Source: Rhodopseudomonas sp. (GTDB lineage Bacteria; Pseudomonadota; Alphaproteobacteria; Rhizobiales; Xanthobacteraceae). Taken from it: a DNA stretch of 33,036 nt. Each line of letters begins with the position of its first letter. Position 1 is the first letter of the stretch. The notes beneath the pieces were generated by a model, which had not been told where the DNA came from, made no database searches, and worked only from the letters and a program-made list of their open reading frames with translations. Shown one piece after another: positions 1-7,305 of the stretch. The stretch is taken from positions 1 through 33,036 of the forward strand of contig WGNB01000046.1 in the NCBI GenBank assembly GCA_016124795.1, given 5' to 3'. The translations under genes and the position numbers were made by a program.

Positions 1-162
1 AAGCGGATCAGCCGCCAGAAGCGCGGCCCGGACGCCGTCAAAGACATCGCGATGGAGCGCCGTAGGGCGCAGCGCCCTTCGCCAAGGGCGCGCGCCGAAA
101 GGCGCAACGATGTGGCGCTTTACGGCGCTCCATCCCCTCGGGTTTTGCCGGGGGATCCGTAA
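1..162 (+). CDS. possible C-terminal fragment of an unknown protein (low support)
   Basis: An open frame runs from the first base to a TAA at 160-162 and would encode the last 53 residues of a protein that starts outside the window. The translation is very basic and rich in R, A and P. Its second half (from about base 51) is encoded entirely by the nested palindrome described separately, so only the first 17 or so residues could be ordinary protein. I recognise no domain. Either a real gene has had its tail replaced by a repeat element, or this is simply non-coding repeat DNA. The opposite strand and other frames show nothing better. Confidence 0.22.
   Translation, partial: KRISRQKRGPDAVKDIAMERRRAQRPSPRARAERRNDVALYGAPSPRVLPGDP
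51..157. repeat. nested palindromic repeat element
   Basis: A perfect 14-base inverted repeat (GATGGAGCGCCGTA at 51-64 and its complement at 121-134) encloses further hairpins. One is CGCCCTT-CGCC-AAGGGCG at about 73-90. A second stem, ATCCCC(T)CGG with its complement CCGGGGGAT, overlaps the right arm and runs to about 157. This is the architecture of intergenic mosaic palindromes (RIME/BIME-like elements) common in Rhizobiales genomes. Family membership is inferred from structure only. It sits upstream of the 3' end of the convergent glycosyltransferase gene and may act as a bidirectional transcript end. Confidence 0.6.
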
Positions 163-248
163 AGGGAAGGCGGCCTGCCCGGGGCCTCAAAGAATACGGG
201 CGATGAAACACGCCATCATTCCGGGCTGTTTGAAATTCTCATCGGCGA

Positions 249-1769
249 TCAGCGCGCGGCATAAGCCGGCTTGGGCAGCAGGATCGCCCAGCCGATTTCG
301 ACTTCGCCCGGTCCGCGCCGATACTTCAGCGTGAACGGCGGTTGCACCGCCGCGTCGCCGGCGATGTTGCGCAGCGTGATCGGAATGGCGTGACGGTCGC
401 CATCGGTCCAGACCACGAGGGCGCCGCGCGCCCGCATGTCGTTGAGGTCGATCCACGGCGCGCGTTGCGGTTCGCCGTCGATCAGCACGCGCGGATGGCT
501 CGGCGCGTAATGCGAGATATTGCCGCCGTCCCACATGCTGCCGATGACGTAGACCGGCGCGTGGCCGGTGACGGCGCGATAGCGCTGCGAGATTTGCGTG
601 GCCAGCGTCTGGCCGGGGAAGAACACCGCGCGATAGCGATGATCGAAACGCGGCAGGATGTCGTAGTTCACGATGAAGGCGATCGCCAGACAGGCGAAGA
701 CGATGGCCCAGGTGACGACAATGCGGGCGAGCCGCTCCGGCGCGAGCACGCGCTGGGCGGTGAGCACCAGCCAGAGCCCGGCGAACATCCACAACGGATA
801 ACCCCACATCGCGACCGCGCCGCGGCCGGTGACGAAACCGAGCAGCAGCACCGCCGCCATCGGACCGAAGGCAAGCCATGTGACGATGCGGCGGTCGTAG
901 TCGTCGGCCGGCGTCGTCGCCTCGGGTTCGTCGGCGGCGCGGCGCGGCACAAACAACGGCGCGGCGATCAGGAGCGACGGCACCAGGAAGAACAATTGGC
1001 TGACCGCGAATTGCAGCGGATGCCAGAGATGGTCGTACCAGCCGCGCGACAGCACGGCGCGATGTTCGGCATAGGCGAAAGGCAGGAAGTCGTTCTGCAC
1101 TAGCCAGATCAGATGCGGCGCGGCGATGACGAGAGCAACCAGCGCGGCGACATAGGGGCCGGGTGTCGCGAGGCGTTTGCGGGCATCGTCGTCGGCGATG
1201 GCGAAGAACACCATCGGCGCGACCAGCACGACGACGAAATACTTCGCCCACAGCGAAATGCCGATCGCGATGCCGAGCAGCGCCCAATGGCCGAGTTTGC
1301 CGCCGCGCAAGGCGCGGTGCAGGGCGTAGCCGGCCAGCGCCCAGAACGGCAACTGGATGACGTCGTGGTTGAACTTGGCCGAGGTGTAATTGAGGTAATG
1401 CAGGCCGTCGACGATCAGCACCGCGACCAGCGCGCCGAGCGGCCCGGCCAGCGGCCGCGCGGCGCGATAGACGATCGCGAGCGCCGAGATCACCGCCAGT
1501 TGCGCGAGGAGGTAATAAGCATAGTCATGCCCGGCGATCCGGTAGGCGACCTCGACCAGCCACCACGGCAGCGGTGGCAGCTTGTCATAGCCGAGCTGCC
1601 ATTCGCGGCCATACATCAACGCTTCGATCAGATCGAGCGGCAGGTTGGGGTAGAGCAGCGTCGGCAGCGCGGTCCAGACCAGGGCATGGACGGCCAGAAC
1701 GATGGCGAGGGTGCGGCCCGGCGCGGCGGCGATGGCGGCTGAAAGGGTCGAAAGGCGGGAAGCCGTCAT
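249..1769 (-). CDS. GT39/ArnT-like polytopic membrane glycosyltransferase
   Basis: The predicted 506-residue integral membrane protein belongs to the PMT_2/ArnT (GT39, GT-C fold) type, which transfers a sugar from a polyprenyl-phosphate donor to a lipid, glycan or protein on the periplasmic face. After the first membrane segment comes the acidic loop motif LPLDLIEALMYG (D46, E49), placed like the catalytic D/E of the family, followed by YDKLPPLPWW. About ten hydrophobic segments follow. A soluble periplasmic C-terminal part from about residue 390 carries the motifs PVYVIGSMWDGG and YAPSHPRVLIDG. I chose ATG at 1769 because a TTG 54 bases upstream would add a polar, proline-rich leader unlike a membrane start. 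The acceptor is unknown, and no sugar-nucleotide gene lies next to it in this window. Confidence 0.85.
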   Translation of the reverse strand: MTASRLSTLSAAIAAAPGRTLAIVLAVHALVWTALPTLLYPNLPLDLIEALMYGREWQLGYDKLPPLPWWLVEVAYRIAGHDYAYYLLAQLAVISALAIVYRAARPLAGPLGALVAVLIVDGLHYLNYTSAKFNHDVIQLPFWALAGYALHRALRGGKLGHWALLGIAIGISLWAKYFVVVLVAPMVFFAIADDDARKRLATPGPYVAALVALVIAAPHLIWLVQNDFLPFAYAEHRAVLSRGWYDHLWHPLQFAVSQLFFLVPSLLIAAPLFVPRRAADEPEATTPADDYDRRIVTWLAFGPMAAVLLLGFVTGRGAVAMWGYPLWMFAGLWLVLTAQRVLAPERLARIVVTWAIVFACLAIAFIVNYDILPRFDHRYRAVFFPGQTLATQISQRYRAVTGHAPVYVIGSMWDGGNISHYAPSHPRVLIDGEPQRAPWIDLNDMRARGALVVWTDGDRHAIPITLRNIAGDAAVQPPFTLKYRRGPGEVEIGWAILLPKPAYAAR

Positions 1770-1973
1770 GCGGGTAGGGTCCGTGTTTGTCGGCCGGGGG
1801 CTCGGGCGGCAGGTGTGACACAAGCAGGTGTCACATAAATGGCCGGGTGTTGCTACTCCGGCAGGAATTCCCGGTTGCGCCGGCCCGTCGCCTCATGGAC
1901 ATTGCTTGCGGGGCGCGCGAATCACTTGTGACGGACCGTATCGCGCGGGTCCAGCCCTTTCAGGATCGGTTTC

Positions 1974-3362
1974 ATGCTACGTATCAGCGCCATTTTCATC
2001 GCGGTCTGTATGGTGCTCATCGCCGGTTCGGCCGGCGCGGTGCTTTATCTCGGCTTCGGGCTTGATCCGCATACCGCCGCTCTGGCGGCGCTCGCGGTTC
2101 TCAGCGGTCTGGCTCTCTACAATACGATCAGCAACCGGCTGCGCGACCGCGGCCTGCTGGGCGACCAGATCGCTGACCTGTCGCGCGCCACCGCCGACCT
2201 GTCGCGCCAGATGGCGGAAATGTCGCGCCGGGTGACCGCCGCCGAAGAGCGGGTCGAGAGCACCGCCAGCCGGGCGCGCGGCGCCGTCGATCCGCTCGCG
2301 GTCGAGATCGGCGAACTGGGCGGGCTGGTGCGTCAGTTGGCCGAAACCGTCGCCGGTCATGAGAAAATCATGCGCGAGCAGGGTGCGATGCCGCGGCGTG
2401 GCGGCGAAGCGCCGCCCGCGCCGGTCGCGGCGCCGGTCGAGCCGGTGCCGGAGGCCCCCTTGCCCCTGACCGAAGCCGAAACCGATACCGTCACCGACGA
2501 TCGCCGCTTCCAGGGTTTGACCCGCGAAGCCATCGGCGAACTGATCGCGCGGGCCGCCGACAGCAACCGGATCGATCTTTATCTGCAGCCGATCGTGACG
2601 CTGCCGCAGCGCAAGGTGCGTTTCTACGAAGCGCTGTCGCGGTTGCGGACCGAGGCCGGCGAGATCATCCCGGCCGGCGAATTCATCGACATCGCCGACC
2701 GGGTCGGCCTGATGCCGAAGATCGACAATCTGCTGGTGTTCCGCTGCGTGCAGGTGGTGCGCCGGCTGCAACTCAAGAGCCGCGACGTCGGGCTGTTCTG
2801 CAATATCAGCGGCAGCACGCTGACCGACCCGACTTACTTCCGGCAGTTGCTCGAGTTCATGGAAGCCAATCGGGCGCTGGCCGGTTCGCTGACCTTCGAA
2901 TTCACCCAGGCCGCCTACCGGTCGTTCGGGCCGCTCGAGTTCGAAAGTCTGGCGGCGCTGGCCGCGCGCGGCTTCCGGTTCTCGATGGATCACGTCACCG
3001 ATCTGAACATGGTGCCCCGCGAGTTGGCCGACCGGTCGTTCCGCTTCCTGAAGGTGCCGGCGACCTTGCTGTTCAACCGCGCCGCCAATGCCCAGAGCGA
3101 CATTCACGCCGAGGATCTGGCCGATCTCATGGCGCGCTCCGGCATCGATATGATCGGTGAACGGATCGAAGCGGAGAGCACGGTGGTCGATCTGCTCGAT
3201 TACGACGTGCGGTTCGGGCAGGGCTTCCTGTTCTCGGCGCCGCGTCCGGTGCGCGCCGAAGCCTTGCAGGGCAATGCGGCGGCTGCGGCCCCCGCGGGGC
3301 CGGCCAAGACAAAGCTGCCGACCTTGAGCGAATATCTCTCCGCCAGCGCCTCCAGCCTCTAA
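1974..3362 (+). CDS. membrane-anchored degenerate EAL-domain protein, TipF-like
   Basis: The 462-residue protein has two N-terminal membrane segments (about 4-26 and 31-50), a coiled coil (about 60-135), a proline/glutamate-rich linker (145-170) and an EAL domain (about 185-425). This order matches TipF, the c-di-GMP receptor that positions the flagellum in Caulobacter; the match is from memory of architecture. Several phosphodiesterase residues are present: E219 (as EALSR), N277, E309, K360, E396 and Q416 in GQGFLFS. However, the DDFGTG loop is replaced by M-D339-H340-VTDLN, so the second metal-binding aspartate is lost. It is therefore more likely a c-di-GMP binder or scaffold than an active phosphodiesterase. 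An AGGAT lies 9-13 bases before the ATG. The HAD gene follows after only 14 bases, so the two may be cotranscribed. Confidence 0.85.
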   Translation: MLRISAIFIAVCMVLIAGSAGAVLYLGFGLDPHTAALAALAVLSGLALYNTISNRLRDRGLLGDQIADLSRATADLSRQMAEMSRRVTAAEERVESTASRARGAVDPLAVEIGELGGLVRQLAETVAGHEKIMREQGAMPRRGGEAPPAPVAAPVEPVPEAPLPLTEAETDTVTDDRRFQGLTREAIGELIARAADSNRIDLYLQPIVTLPQRKVRFYEALSRLRTEAGEIIPAGEFIDIADRVGLMPKIDNLLVFRCVQVVRRLQLKSRDVGLFCNISGSTLTDPTYFRQLLEFMEANRALAGSLTFEFTQAAYRSFGPLEFESLAALAARGFRFSMDHVTDLNMVPRELADRSFRFLKVPATLLFNRAANAQSDIHAEDLADLMARSGIDMIGERIEAESTVVDLLDYDVRFGQGFLFSAPRPVRAEALQGNAAAAAPAGPAKTKLPTLSEYLSASASSL

Positions 3363-3376
3363 CCGGTCATTTTGCC

Positions 3377-4234
3377 TTGTCGACATTGATTCCGCATTTC
3401 TCCGCGTTGGCGGCCGGTTATGACGTATTGTTGTGTGACGTCTGGGGCGTCGTGCATAACGGCGAGGTGTCGTTTCCGGCGGCCTGCGATGCACTGATCC
3501 GCGCCCGCGCCCAGGGCAAGACGGTGGTGTTCATCACCAACGCGCCGCGGCCGGGTGAGGCGGTGATGCGTCAGCTCGACGGATTGAAAGTGCCGCGCGC
3601 CGTTTGCGATGACATTGCGTCGTCGGGTGACGTCACCCGTGGCGTTATCGAAAGCCGGCCGGGACAGAGCCTGTGTCATCTGGGGCCGGCGCGCGATCAG
3701 GGAATTTTCACCGGTCTCGACATCAAGTTCGCGCCGATCGAGCGCGCGGACTATGTCGTCTGCACCGGGCTCGACGATGACGACAATCAGACGCCGGAGG
3801 ATTTCCGCGCCCGGCTCGAGATCATGCTCGAGCGCAAACTGTTCATGCTGTGCGCCAATCCCGATCTGGTGGTCGAGCGCGGCGACAGGCTGGTCTATTG
3901 CGCCGGTTCGATTGCCGAGCTTTACGCCAATATGGGCGGTGAAGTGCTTTATGCCGGCAAGCCTTATGCGCCGATCTATCAACTGGCATTGCGCAAGGCC
4001 GAAGCCGCGTCCGGCCGCGTCACCGAGAAGGCGCGGGTGCTGGCGATCGGCGATTCGATTCACACCGATCTCAAAGGCGCGACCGCTTTCGGCATCGACT
4101 GCCTGTTCATGACCGCCGGCATTCACGCCGAGGAATTCGGCGGTCGTGCCGAGCCGAACCAGGATGTGATGAACACCGTCTTCGCGGCGGCCGGTCATGC
4201 GCCGGTGGCGGCGATGCGCGAACTGGCGTGGTGA
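3377..4234 (+). CDS. HAD-superfamily class IIA phosphatase, TIGR01459 type
   Basis: This 285-residue cytosolic protein of the NagD-like HAD-IIA class has the first motif CDVWGVVHNG (nucleophile D21), with tryptophan at the usual second acid position. That is the hallmark of the TIGR01459 subgroup. Motif II is VFITNAPRP, and the C-terminal metal motif is AIGDSIHTDLKGA. The substrate is unknown. In many alphaproteobacteria this family is found close to ribF, which suggests, but does not prove, a flavin or riboflavin-precursor phosphatase. The start is taken as TTG 3377, 14 bases after the EAL stop; no clear Shine-Dalgarno is visible and TTG 3386 is an alternative. No frameshift is seen. Confidence 0.88.
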   Translation: MSTLIPHFSALAAGYDVLLCDVWGVVHNGEVSFPAACDALIRARAQGKTVVFITNAPRPGEAVMRQLDGLKVPRAVCDDIASSGDVTRGVIESRPGQSLCHLGPARDQGIFTGLDIKFAPIERADYVVCTGLDDDDNQTPEDFRARLEIMLERKLFMLCANPDLVVERGDRLVYCAGSIAELYANMGGEVLYAGKPYAPIYQLALRKAEAASGRVTEKARVLAIGDSIHTDLKGATAFGIDCLFMTAGIHAEEFGGRAEPNQDVMNTVFAAAGHAPVAAMRELAW

Positions 4235-4253
4235 TATCGGGTTGAGGTTCCCG

Positions 4254-4272
4254 CTTGGCGCGTGGCGCCAAG
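4254..4272 (+). terminator. hairpin after the HAD gene
   Basis: CTTGGCGC (4254-4261) and GCGCCAAG (4265-4272) form a perfect 8-bp stem with a 3-base loop, 20 bases after the HAD stop codon. No T-run follows, so it is either a weak/Rho-assisted end point or a 3'-end stabiliser of the EAL-HAD transcript. It separates this pair from the receptor gene, whose ATG lies about 110 bases further on. Confidence 0.45.
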
Positions 4273-4380
4273 TCGAACGGCGACGGTGCGCCGCTGTTGC
4301 AATCCCGTATCTGCTGCCGCAATGTCTCCGCCAACGAAAGTGCGCTTCTCAAGCGCCGCCATAATGTTGGGGGAAATTAC

Positions 4381-5385
4381 ATGAGCATACTGAGTATTCG
4401 TCCCGCCGCGGCCGCTCGTCGCCGTCTGTTGACGCTGTCGCTCGCCGCATTGGCCCTGGCGCCCCTGGGTGGCGCCGCGCTGGCGCAAGGCTATCCCGAT
4501 CATACGGTGAGGATCATCGTGCCGTTCCCGGCCGGCGGAACCGCCGATGCGATTCCGCGTCTGGTCGCGCAATATCTGTCGAAGAAATGGGGCCAGTCGG
4601 TCATCATCGAGAACAAGACCGGCGCCGCCGGCAATATCGGCGCCGAAGCGGCCTATCGCGCCGATCCGGACGGTTACACGCTGATGTCGACGCCGCCGCC
4701 GCCGCTGGTGATGAACCAGAGTCTCTATCCGTCGTTGAATTACGAGGCCGACAAGTTCGAACCGGTTATCGTGATGGCGAAGGTGCCGAGCGGGCTGTTC
4801 GTCAATCCGAACAAGATCAAGGCCAGCAACCTCGCCGAATTGCTGACTTATCTTAAGGCCAATCCCGACAAGGTGACGGCGGCGACGCAAGGCAACGGCA
4901 CCACCTCGCATCTGACATCCGAGATGTTCCAGATGATGGCGAAGGTGAAGCTGCGCAATATTCCTTATCGCGGATCGGCACCGGCCTTGCAGGGCCTGCT
5001 GGCCGGCGATGTCGATCTGATGTTCGACAATCTCGGCGTATCGCTGCCCTTGGTCAAAGCCGGCAAGTTGAAGTTGCTGGCGGTGGCGTCGGATAAACGT
5101 CTGCCGGAACTGCCGAATACGCCGGCTTTGGCCGAAACGCTGCCGGGCTTTGAATCGGTGGCCTGGTTCGCGATTGCCGCGCCGCCGAAGACGCCGAAGG
5201 CTATCGTCGACAAGATCAACGCCGACGTAAACGACGTGTTGCGCGAGCCCGAAGTCAAGGATCGGTTGGCGAAGTTGTCGGGCCAGGTCTATGGCGGCTC
5301 GCCCGCCAAGGCGTCGGCCTACCTCAAAGAGGAAGTCGCGCGCTGGGCAAAGGTGATCAAGGAAGCGCACATCACGTTGAAGTGA
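4381..5385 (+). CDS. tripartite tricarboxylate-type periplasmic solute receptor (Bug/TctC family)
   Basis: A 334-residue exported binding protein. The N-terminus has an RRR followed by a hydrophobic stretch ending in ALA-Q (about residues 15-36), a Sec or weakly Tat-like signal. The mature protein begins YPDHTVRIIVPFPAGGTAD, the diagnostic ligand-loop motif of Bug receptors. The second motif is ENKTGAAGNIGAEA, and the C-terminal half ends in the usual family pattern (VNDVLREPEVKDRLAKLSG). These receptors capture small carboxylates or aromatic acids for TctAB-type or other permeases. No TctA/TctB gene is present here, so it is an orphan receptor. The ATG at 4381 is preceded by a strong GGGGGAA 6-12 bases upstream. 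Its ligand may be linked to the flavin monooxygenase that follows on the same strand. Confidence 0.92.
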   Translation: MSILSIRPAAAARRRLLTLSLAALALAPLGGAALAQGYPDHTVRIIVPFPAGGTADAIPRLVAQYLSKKWGQSVIIENKTGAAGNIGAEAAYRADPDGYTLMSTPPPPLVMNQSLYPSLNYEADKFEPVIVMAKVPSGLFVNPNKIKASNLAELLTYLKANPDKVTAATQGNGTTSHLTSEMFQMMAKVKLRNIPYRGSAPALQGLLAGDVDLMFDNLGVSLPLVKAGKLKLLAVASDKRLPELPNTPALAETLPGFESVAWFAIAAPPKTPKAIVDKINADVNDVLREPEVKDRLAKLSGQVYGGSPAKASAYLKEEVARWAKVIKEAHITLK

Positions 5386-5391
5386 GCATAA

Positions 5392-5424
5392 CGGTCAGGC
5401 CGTCCGCAGCGGACGGCCTGACCG
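5392..5424. terminator. 16-bp perfect hairpin between the receptor and monooxygenase genes
   Basis: CGGTCAGGCCGTCCGC (5392-5407) and its exact complement (5409-5424) flank a single base. In RNA this would be a stem of about 14-15 bp closed by a 3-5 base loop. It begins 7 bases after the receptor stop and ends 38 bases before the monooxygenase ATG. The next bases are GAAAAGAC, not a T-run, so full termination on plus is uncertain. Differential stabilisation of the abundant receptor part of a shared mRNA fits equally well. Confidence 0.6.
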
Positions 5425-5462
5425 GAAAAGACGACCGGGAAGAACGACCAGGAAAGACGACC

Positions 5463-6647
5463 ATGAGCGGACAGCGGCCAAGCGTTATTGTCGTGGGCGG
5501 TGGCATCGGCGGTTTGTTCACCGCCAATGCCTTGATCTCGCAGGGACTGACGGTGTCTGTTTATGAACAGGCGCCTGAACTCGGCGAGGTCGGTGCTGGC
5601 GTTTATCTGACGCCGAACAGCGTGCGCCATCTCGAACGGGTCGGCCTCGGTCCGGCCGTCGAGGAATGGGGCGCGCGGGTCGGTTTCAATTCGCATTACT
5701 TTCGCGATGACGGCGCGCCGATCGCGCCGGTGCAGGTCACCGACTCGGCCGGCTGGAACGCGACCTTCGGCATGCATCGCGCCGACTTCGTCGACTTTCT
5801 GGCGAGAGCCTTGCCGCCCGGCGTCGTTCACACCGGTCACAAAGCCATCGGCTTCGAACAGAATGGCGACAAGGCCAAGGTGATTTTCGCCAACGGCGCC
5901 AGCGCCGAGGCCGATGTCGTGATCGCCGCCGATGGCATTCATTCCGAACTGCGGCAATTCGTGGTGCCGCCGGCCAAGCCGGTGTTCCACGGCTCGGTCG
6001 CCTATCGCGGCACGGTCCCGCACGACAAGTTCCCCGATTGGCCGACCGATCGCTGGCAGATGTGGCTCGGCAAGGGCCGGCATTTCCTGGTGTTCCCGCT
6101 GCGGGCCGGCAAGCTCATCAACTATGTCGGCTTCGTGCCGGCCGACGCCGAGATGAAGGAATCGTGGTCGGCGCCCGGCGATCCAGACGTGTTGCGCGCC
6201 GAGTTCGCCGGTTGGGACCCGCGCATCGGCAAGTTGCTGGCTTTGGTCGACAAGACCTTCCGCTGGGCGCTTTACGACCGCGAACCGTTGCCGGTCTGGA
6301 GCAAGGGGCGGCTGTCGCTATTGGGCGATGCCGCGCATCCGATGTTGCCGCATCTCGGTCAGGGCGCCAATCAGTCGATCGAGGACGGCATGGCGCTGGC
6401 GACCATTCTCGGCAATACCGACGCCCGCCATGTGCCGGCGGCGCTAATGGCCTATGAAGGTTTGCGGCGCGAGCGAGTGGCGCAGGTCCAGCGCGGCGCG
6501 CGCGAGAACGGGCTGCGCTATGACACTTTCAGCGGCGACGTGGTCAAGCGCGACGCCGAGATCACCGCTCACGCGCAATTCCGCATGAAGCTTTACGACC
6601 ACGACGTGGTGCCGGAAGCCAAGGCGGCCGCGGCGGCTTTGGTCTGA
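5463..6647 (+). CDS. FAD-dependent aromatic-ring monooxygenase (salicylate / 3-hydroxybenzoate 6-hydroxylase-like)
   Basis: The 394-residue group A flavoprotein monooxygenase would be cytosolic and NAD(P)H-dependent. It carries the dinucleotide-binding VVGGGIGG (about residues 10-17), the DG motif DVVIAADGIHSELR in the middle, and the second FAD motif LLGDAAHPMLPHLGQGANQSIEDG towards the C-terminus. The overall pattern is that of salicylate-1-hydroxylase and 3-hydroxybenzoate 6-hydroxylase relatives, but the substrate cannot be read from sequence alone. ATG 5463 was chosen because AGGAAAG lies just upstream. A GTG at 5382 would overlap the receptor and translate the hairpin. It follows the Bug receptor on the same strand, so uptake and hydroxylation of one aromatic acid is a reasonable inference. 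No ring-cleavage genes follow. Confidence 0.9.
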   Translation: MSGQRPSVIVVGGGIGGLFTANALISQGLTVSVYEQAPELGEVGAGVYLTPNSVRHLERVGLGPAVEEWGARVGFNSHYFRDDGAPIAPVQVTDSAGWNATFGMHRADFVDFLARALPPGVVHTGHKAIGFEQNGDKAKVIFANGASAEADVVIAADGIHSELRQFVVPPAKPVFHGSVAYRGTVPHDKFPDWPTDRWQMWLGKGRHFLVFPLRAGKLINYVGFVPADAEMKESWSAPGDPDVLRAEFAGWDPRIGKLLALVDKTFRWALYDREPLPVWSKGRLSLLGDAAHPMLPHLGQGANQSIEDGMALATILGNTDARHVPAALMAYEGLRRERVAQVQRGARENGLRYDTFSGDVVKRDAEITAHAQFRMKLYDHDVVPEAKAAAAALV

Positions 6648-6674
6648 CGTGTGTCGGGTTTGGGGGAGGCCGCG

Positions 6675-7109
6675 TCAGGCTGCCGGCGCGGCTTCTTCCA
6701 GCGCTGCGTTGAGCGGCGCGTTGGCCAATTCCGGGAATACCGCTTCGATCTTGGCCCGCAGCGTCTGGGCGTTGAACGGCTTGACGATGTAGTTCGAGAC
6801 GCCGGCCTTCTTGGCCGCGATCACGTTCTCGGTCTTGGATTCGGCGGTGACCATGATGAAAGGCGTGTCGGTCAGTTCGGCATCGCCGCGCACCTGTTGC
6901 AGCAGGTCGTAACCGGTCATCGGCTCCATGTTCCAGTCGGAGATCACGAGGCCGTATTTGCGGGTCCGCATCTTGGCGAGCGCGGTCGAGCCGTCCGTGG
7001 CGTCGTCGATCTCGACAAAGCCGAGCTGCTTGAGCAGGTTGCGAATGATCCGGATCATCGTGTTGTAGTCATCCACGATCAGAACCGGCATCGTGTGGTC
7101 GACGGCCAT
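6675..7109 (-). CDS. single-domain CheY-like response regulator
   Basis: A 144-residue stand-alone receiver domain. It shows the acidic pocket LIVDDYN near the N-terminus, the phospho-acceptor aspartate in VISDWNMEP, the switch threonine in VTAESK and the conserved lysine in IVKPF. A short alanine-rich tail (about 15 residues) extends beyond the domain. The sequence style (NTMIRIIRNLLKQLGF, WNMEPMTGYDLL) is that of chemotaxis CheY, which would carry the signal from a CheA kinase to the flagellar switch. No che operon lies here, so it is an orphan. ATG 7109 has AGGGG upstream; longer frames lack support. It converges on the monooxygenase with only 27 bases between stops. Confidence 0.92.
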   Translation of the reverse strand: MAVDHTMPVLIVDDYNTMIRIIRNLLKQLGFVEIDDATDGSTALAKMRTRKYGLVISDWNMEPMTGYDLLQQVRGDAELTDTPFIMVTAESKTENVIAAKKAGVSNYIVKPFNAQTLRAKIEAVFPELANAPLNAALEEAAPAA

Positions 7110-7192
7110 TTCGTTTCGCCCCTTCGCGGGCGTCCCCAAGGTTTGCGCACAGTAACGTCGGCGCTTGAATAACCCGTTAATTTGTAAGTTTG

Positions 7193-7208
7193 TTAACGAA
7201 GCGCTAAC
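7193..7208 (-). promoter_or_regulatory. CtrA-like binding site upstream of cheY
   Basis: Read towards cheY, the bases give TTAG-CGCTTCG-TTAAC, one mismatch from the CtrA consensus TTAA-N7-TTAAC. Two more TTAAC half-sites on the same strand occur nearby (the second half of this site and one at about 7176-7180), in a locally AT-rich stretch about 70-95 bases before the cheY ATG. CtrA controls motility and chemotaxis genes in many alphaproteobacteria, so the target makes sense. Binding is not shown by sequence. Confidence 0.4.
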
Positions 7209-7305
7209 CCTATCCACCGGCAAAAATGCGCACTTGCCTTAATACGAGGCAAATTCGGTTCTGCCGTTCCGGTGAGCATGCCCGTTTCAAGTGAATCCTC
7301 GATGA

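Noticed and set aside
342-1742. Long plus-strand frames opposite the glycosyltransferase
   Set aside because: They are rich in R, Q, D, H and G with no domain, as expected of the antisense strand of a high-G+C gene; the minus-strand protein has clear membrane segments and motifs.
5382-5462. GTG 5382 as start of the monooxygenase
   Set aside because: It would overlap the receptor stop and translate the 16-bp hairpin into an unrelated leader; ATG 5463 has AGGAAAG and starts at the FAD fold.
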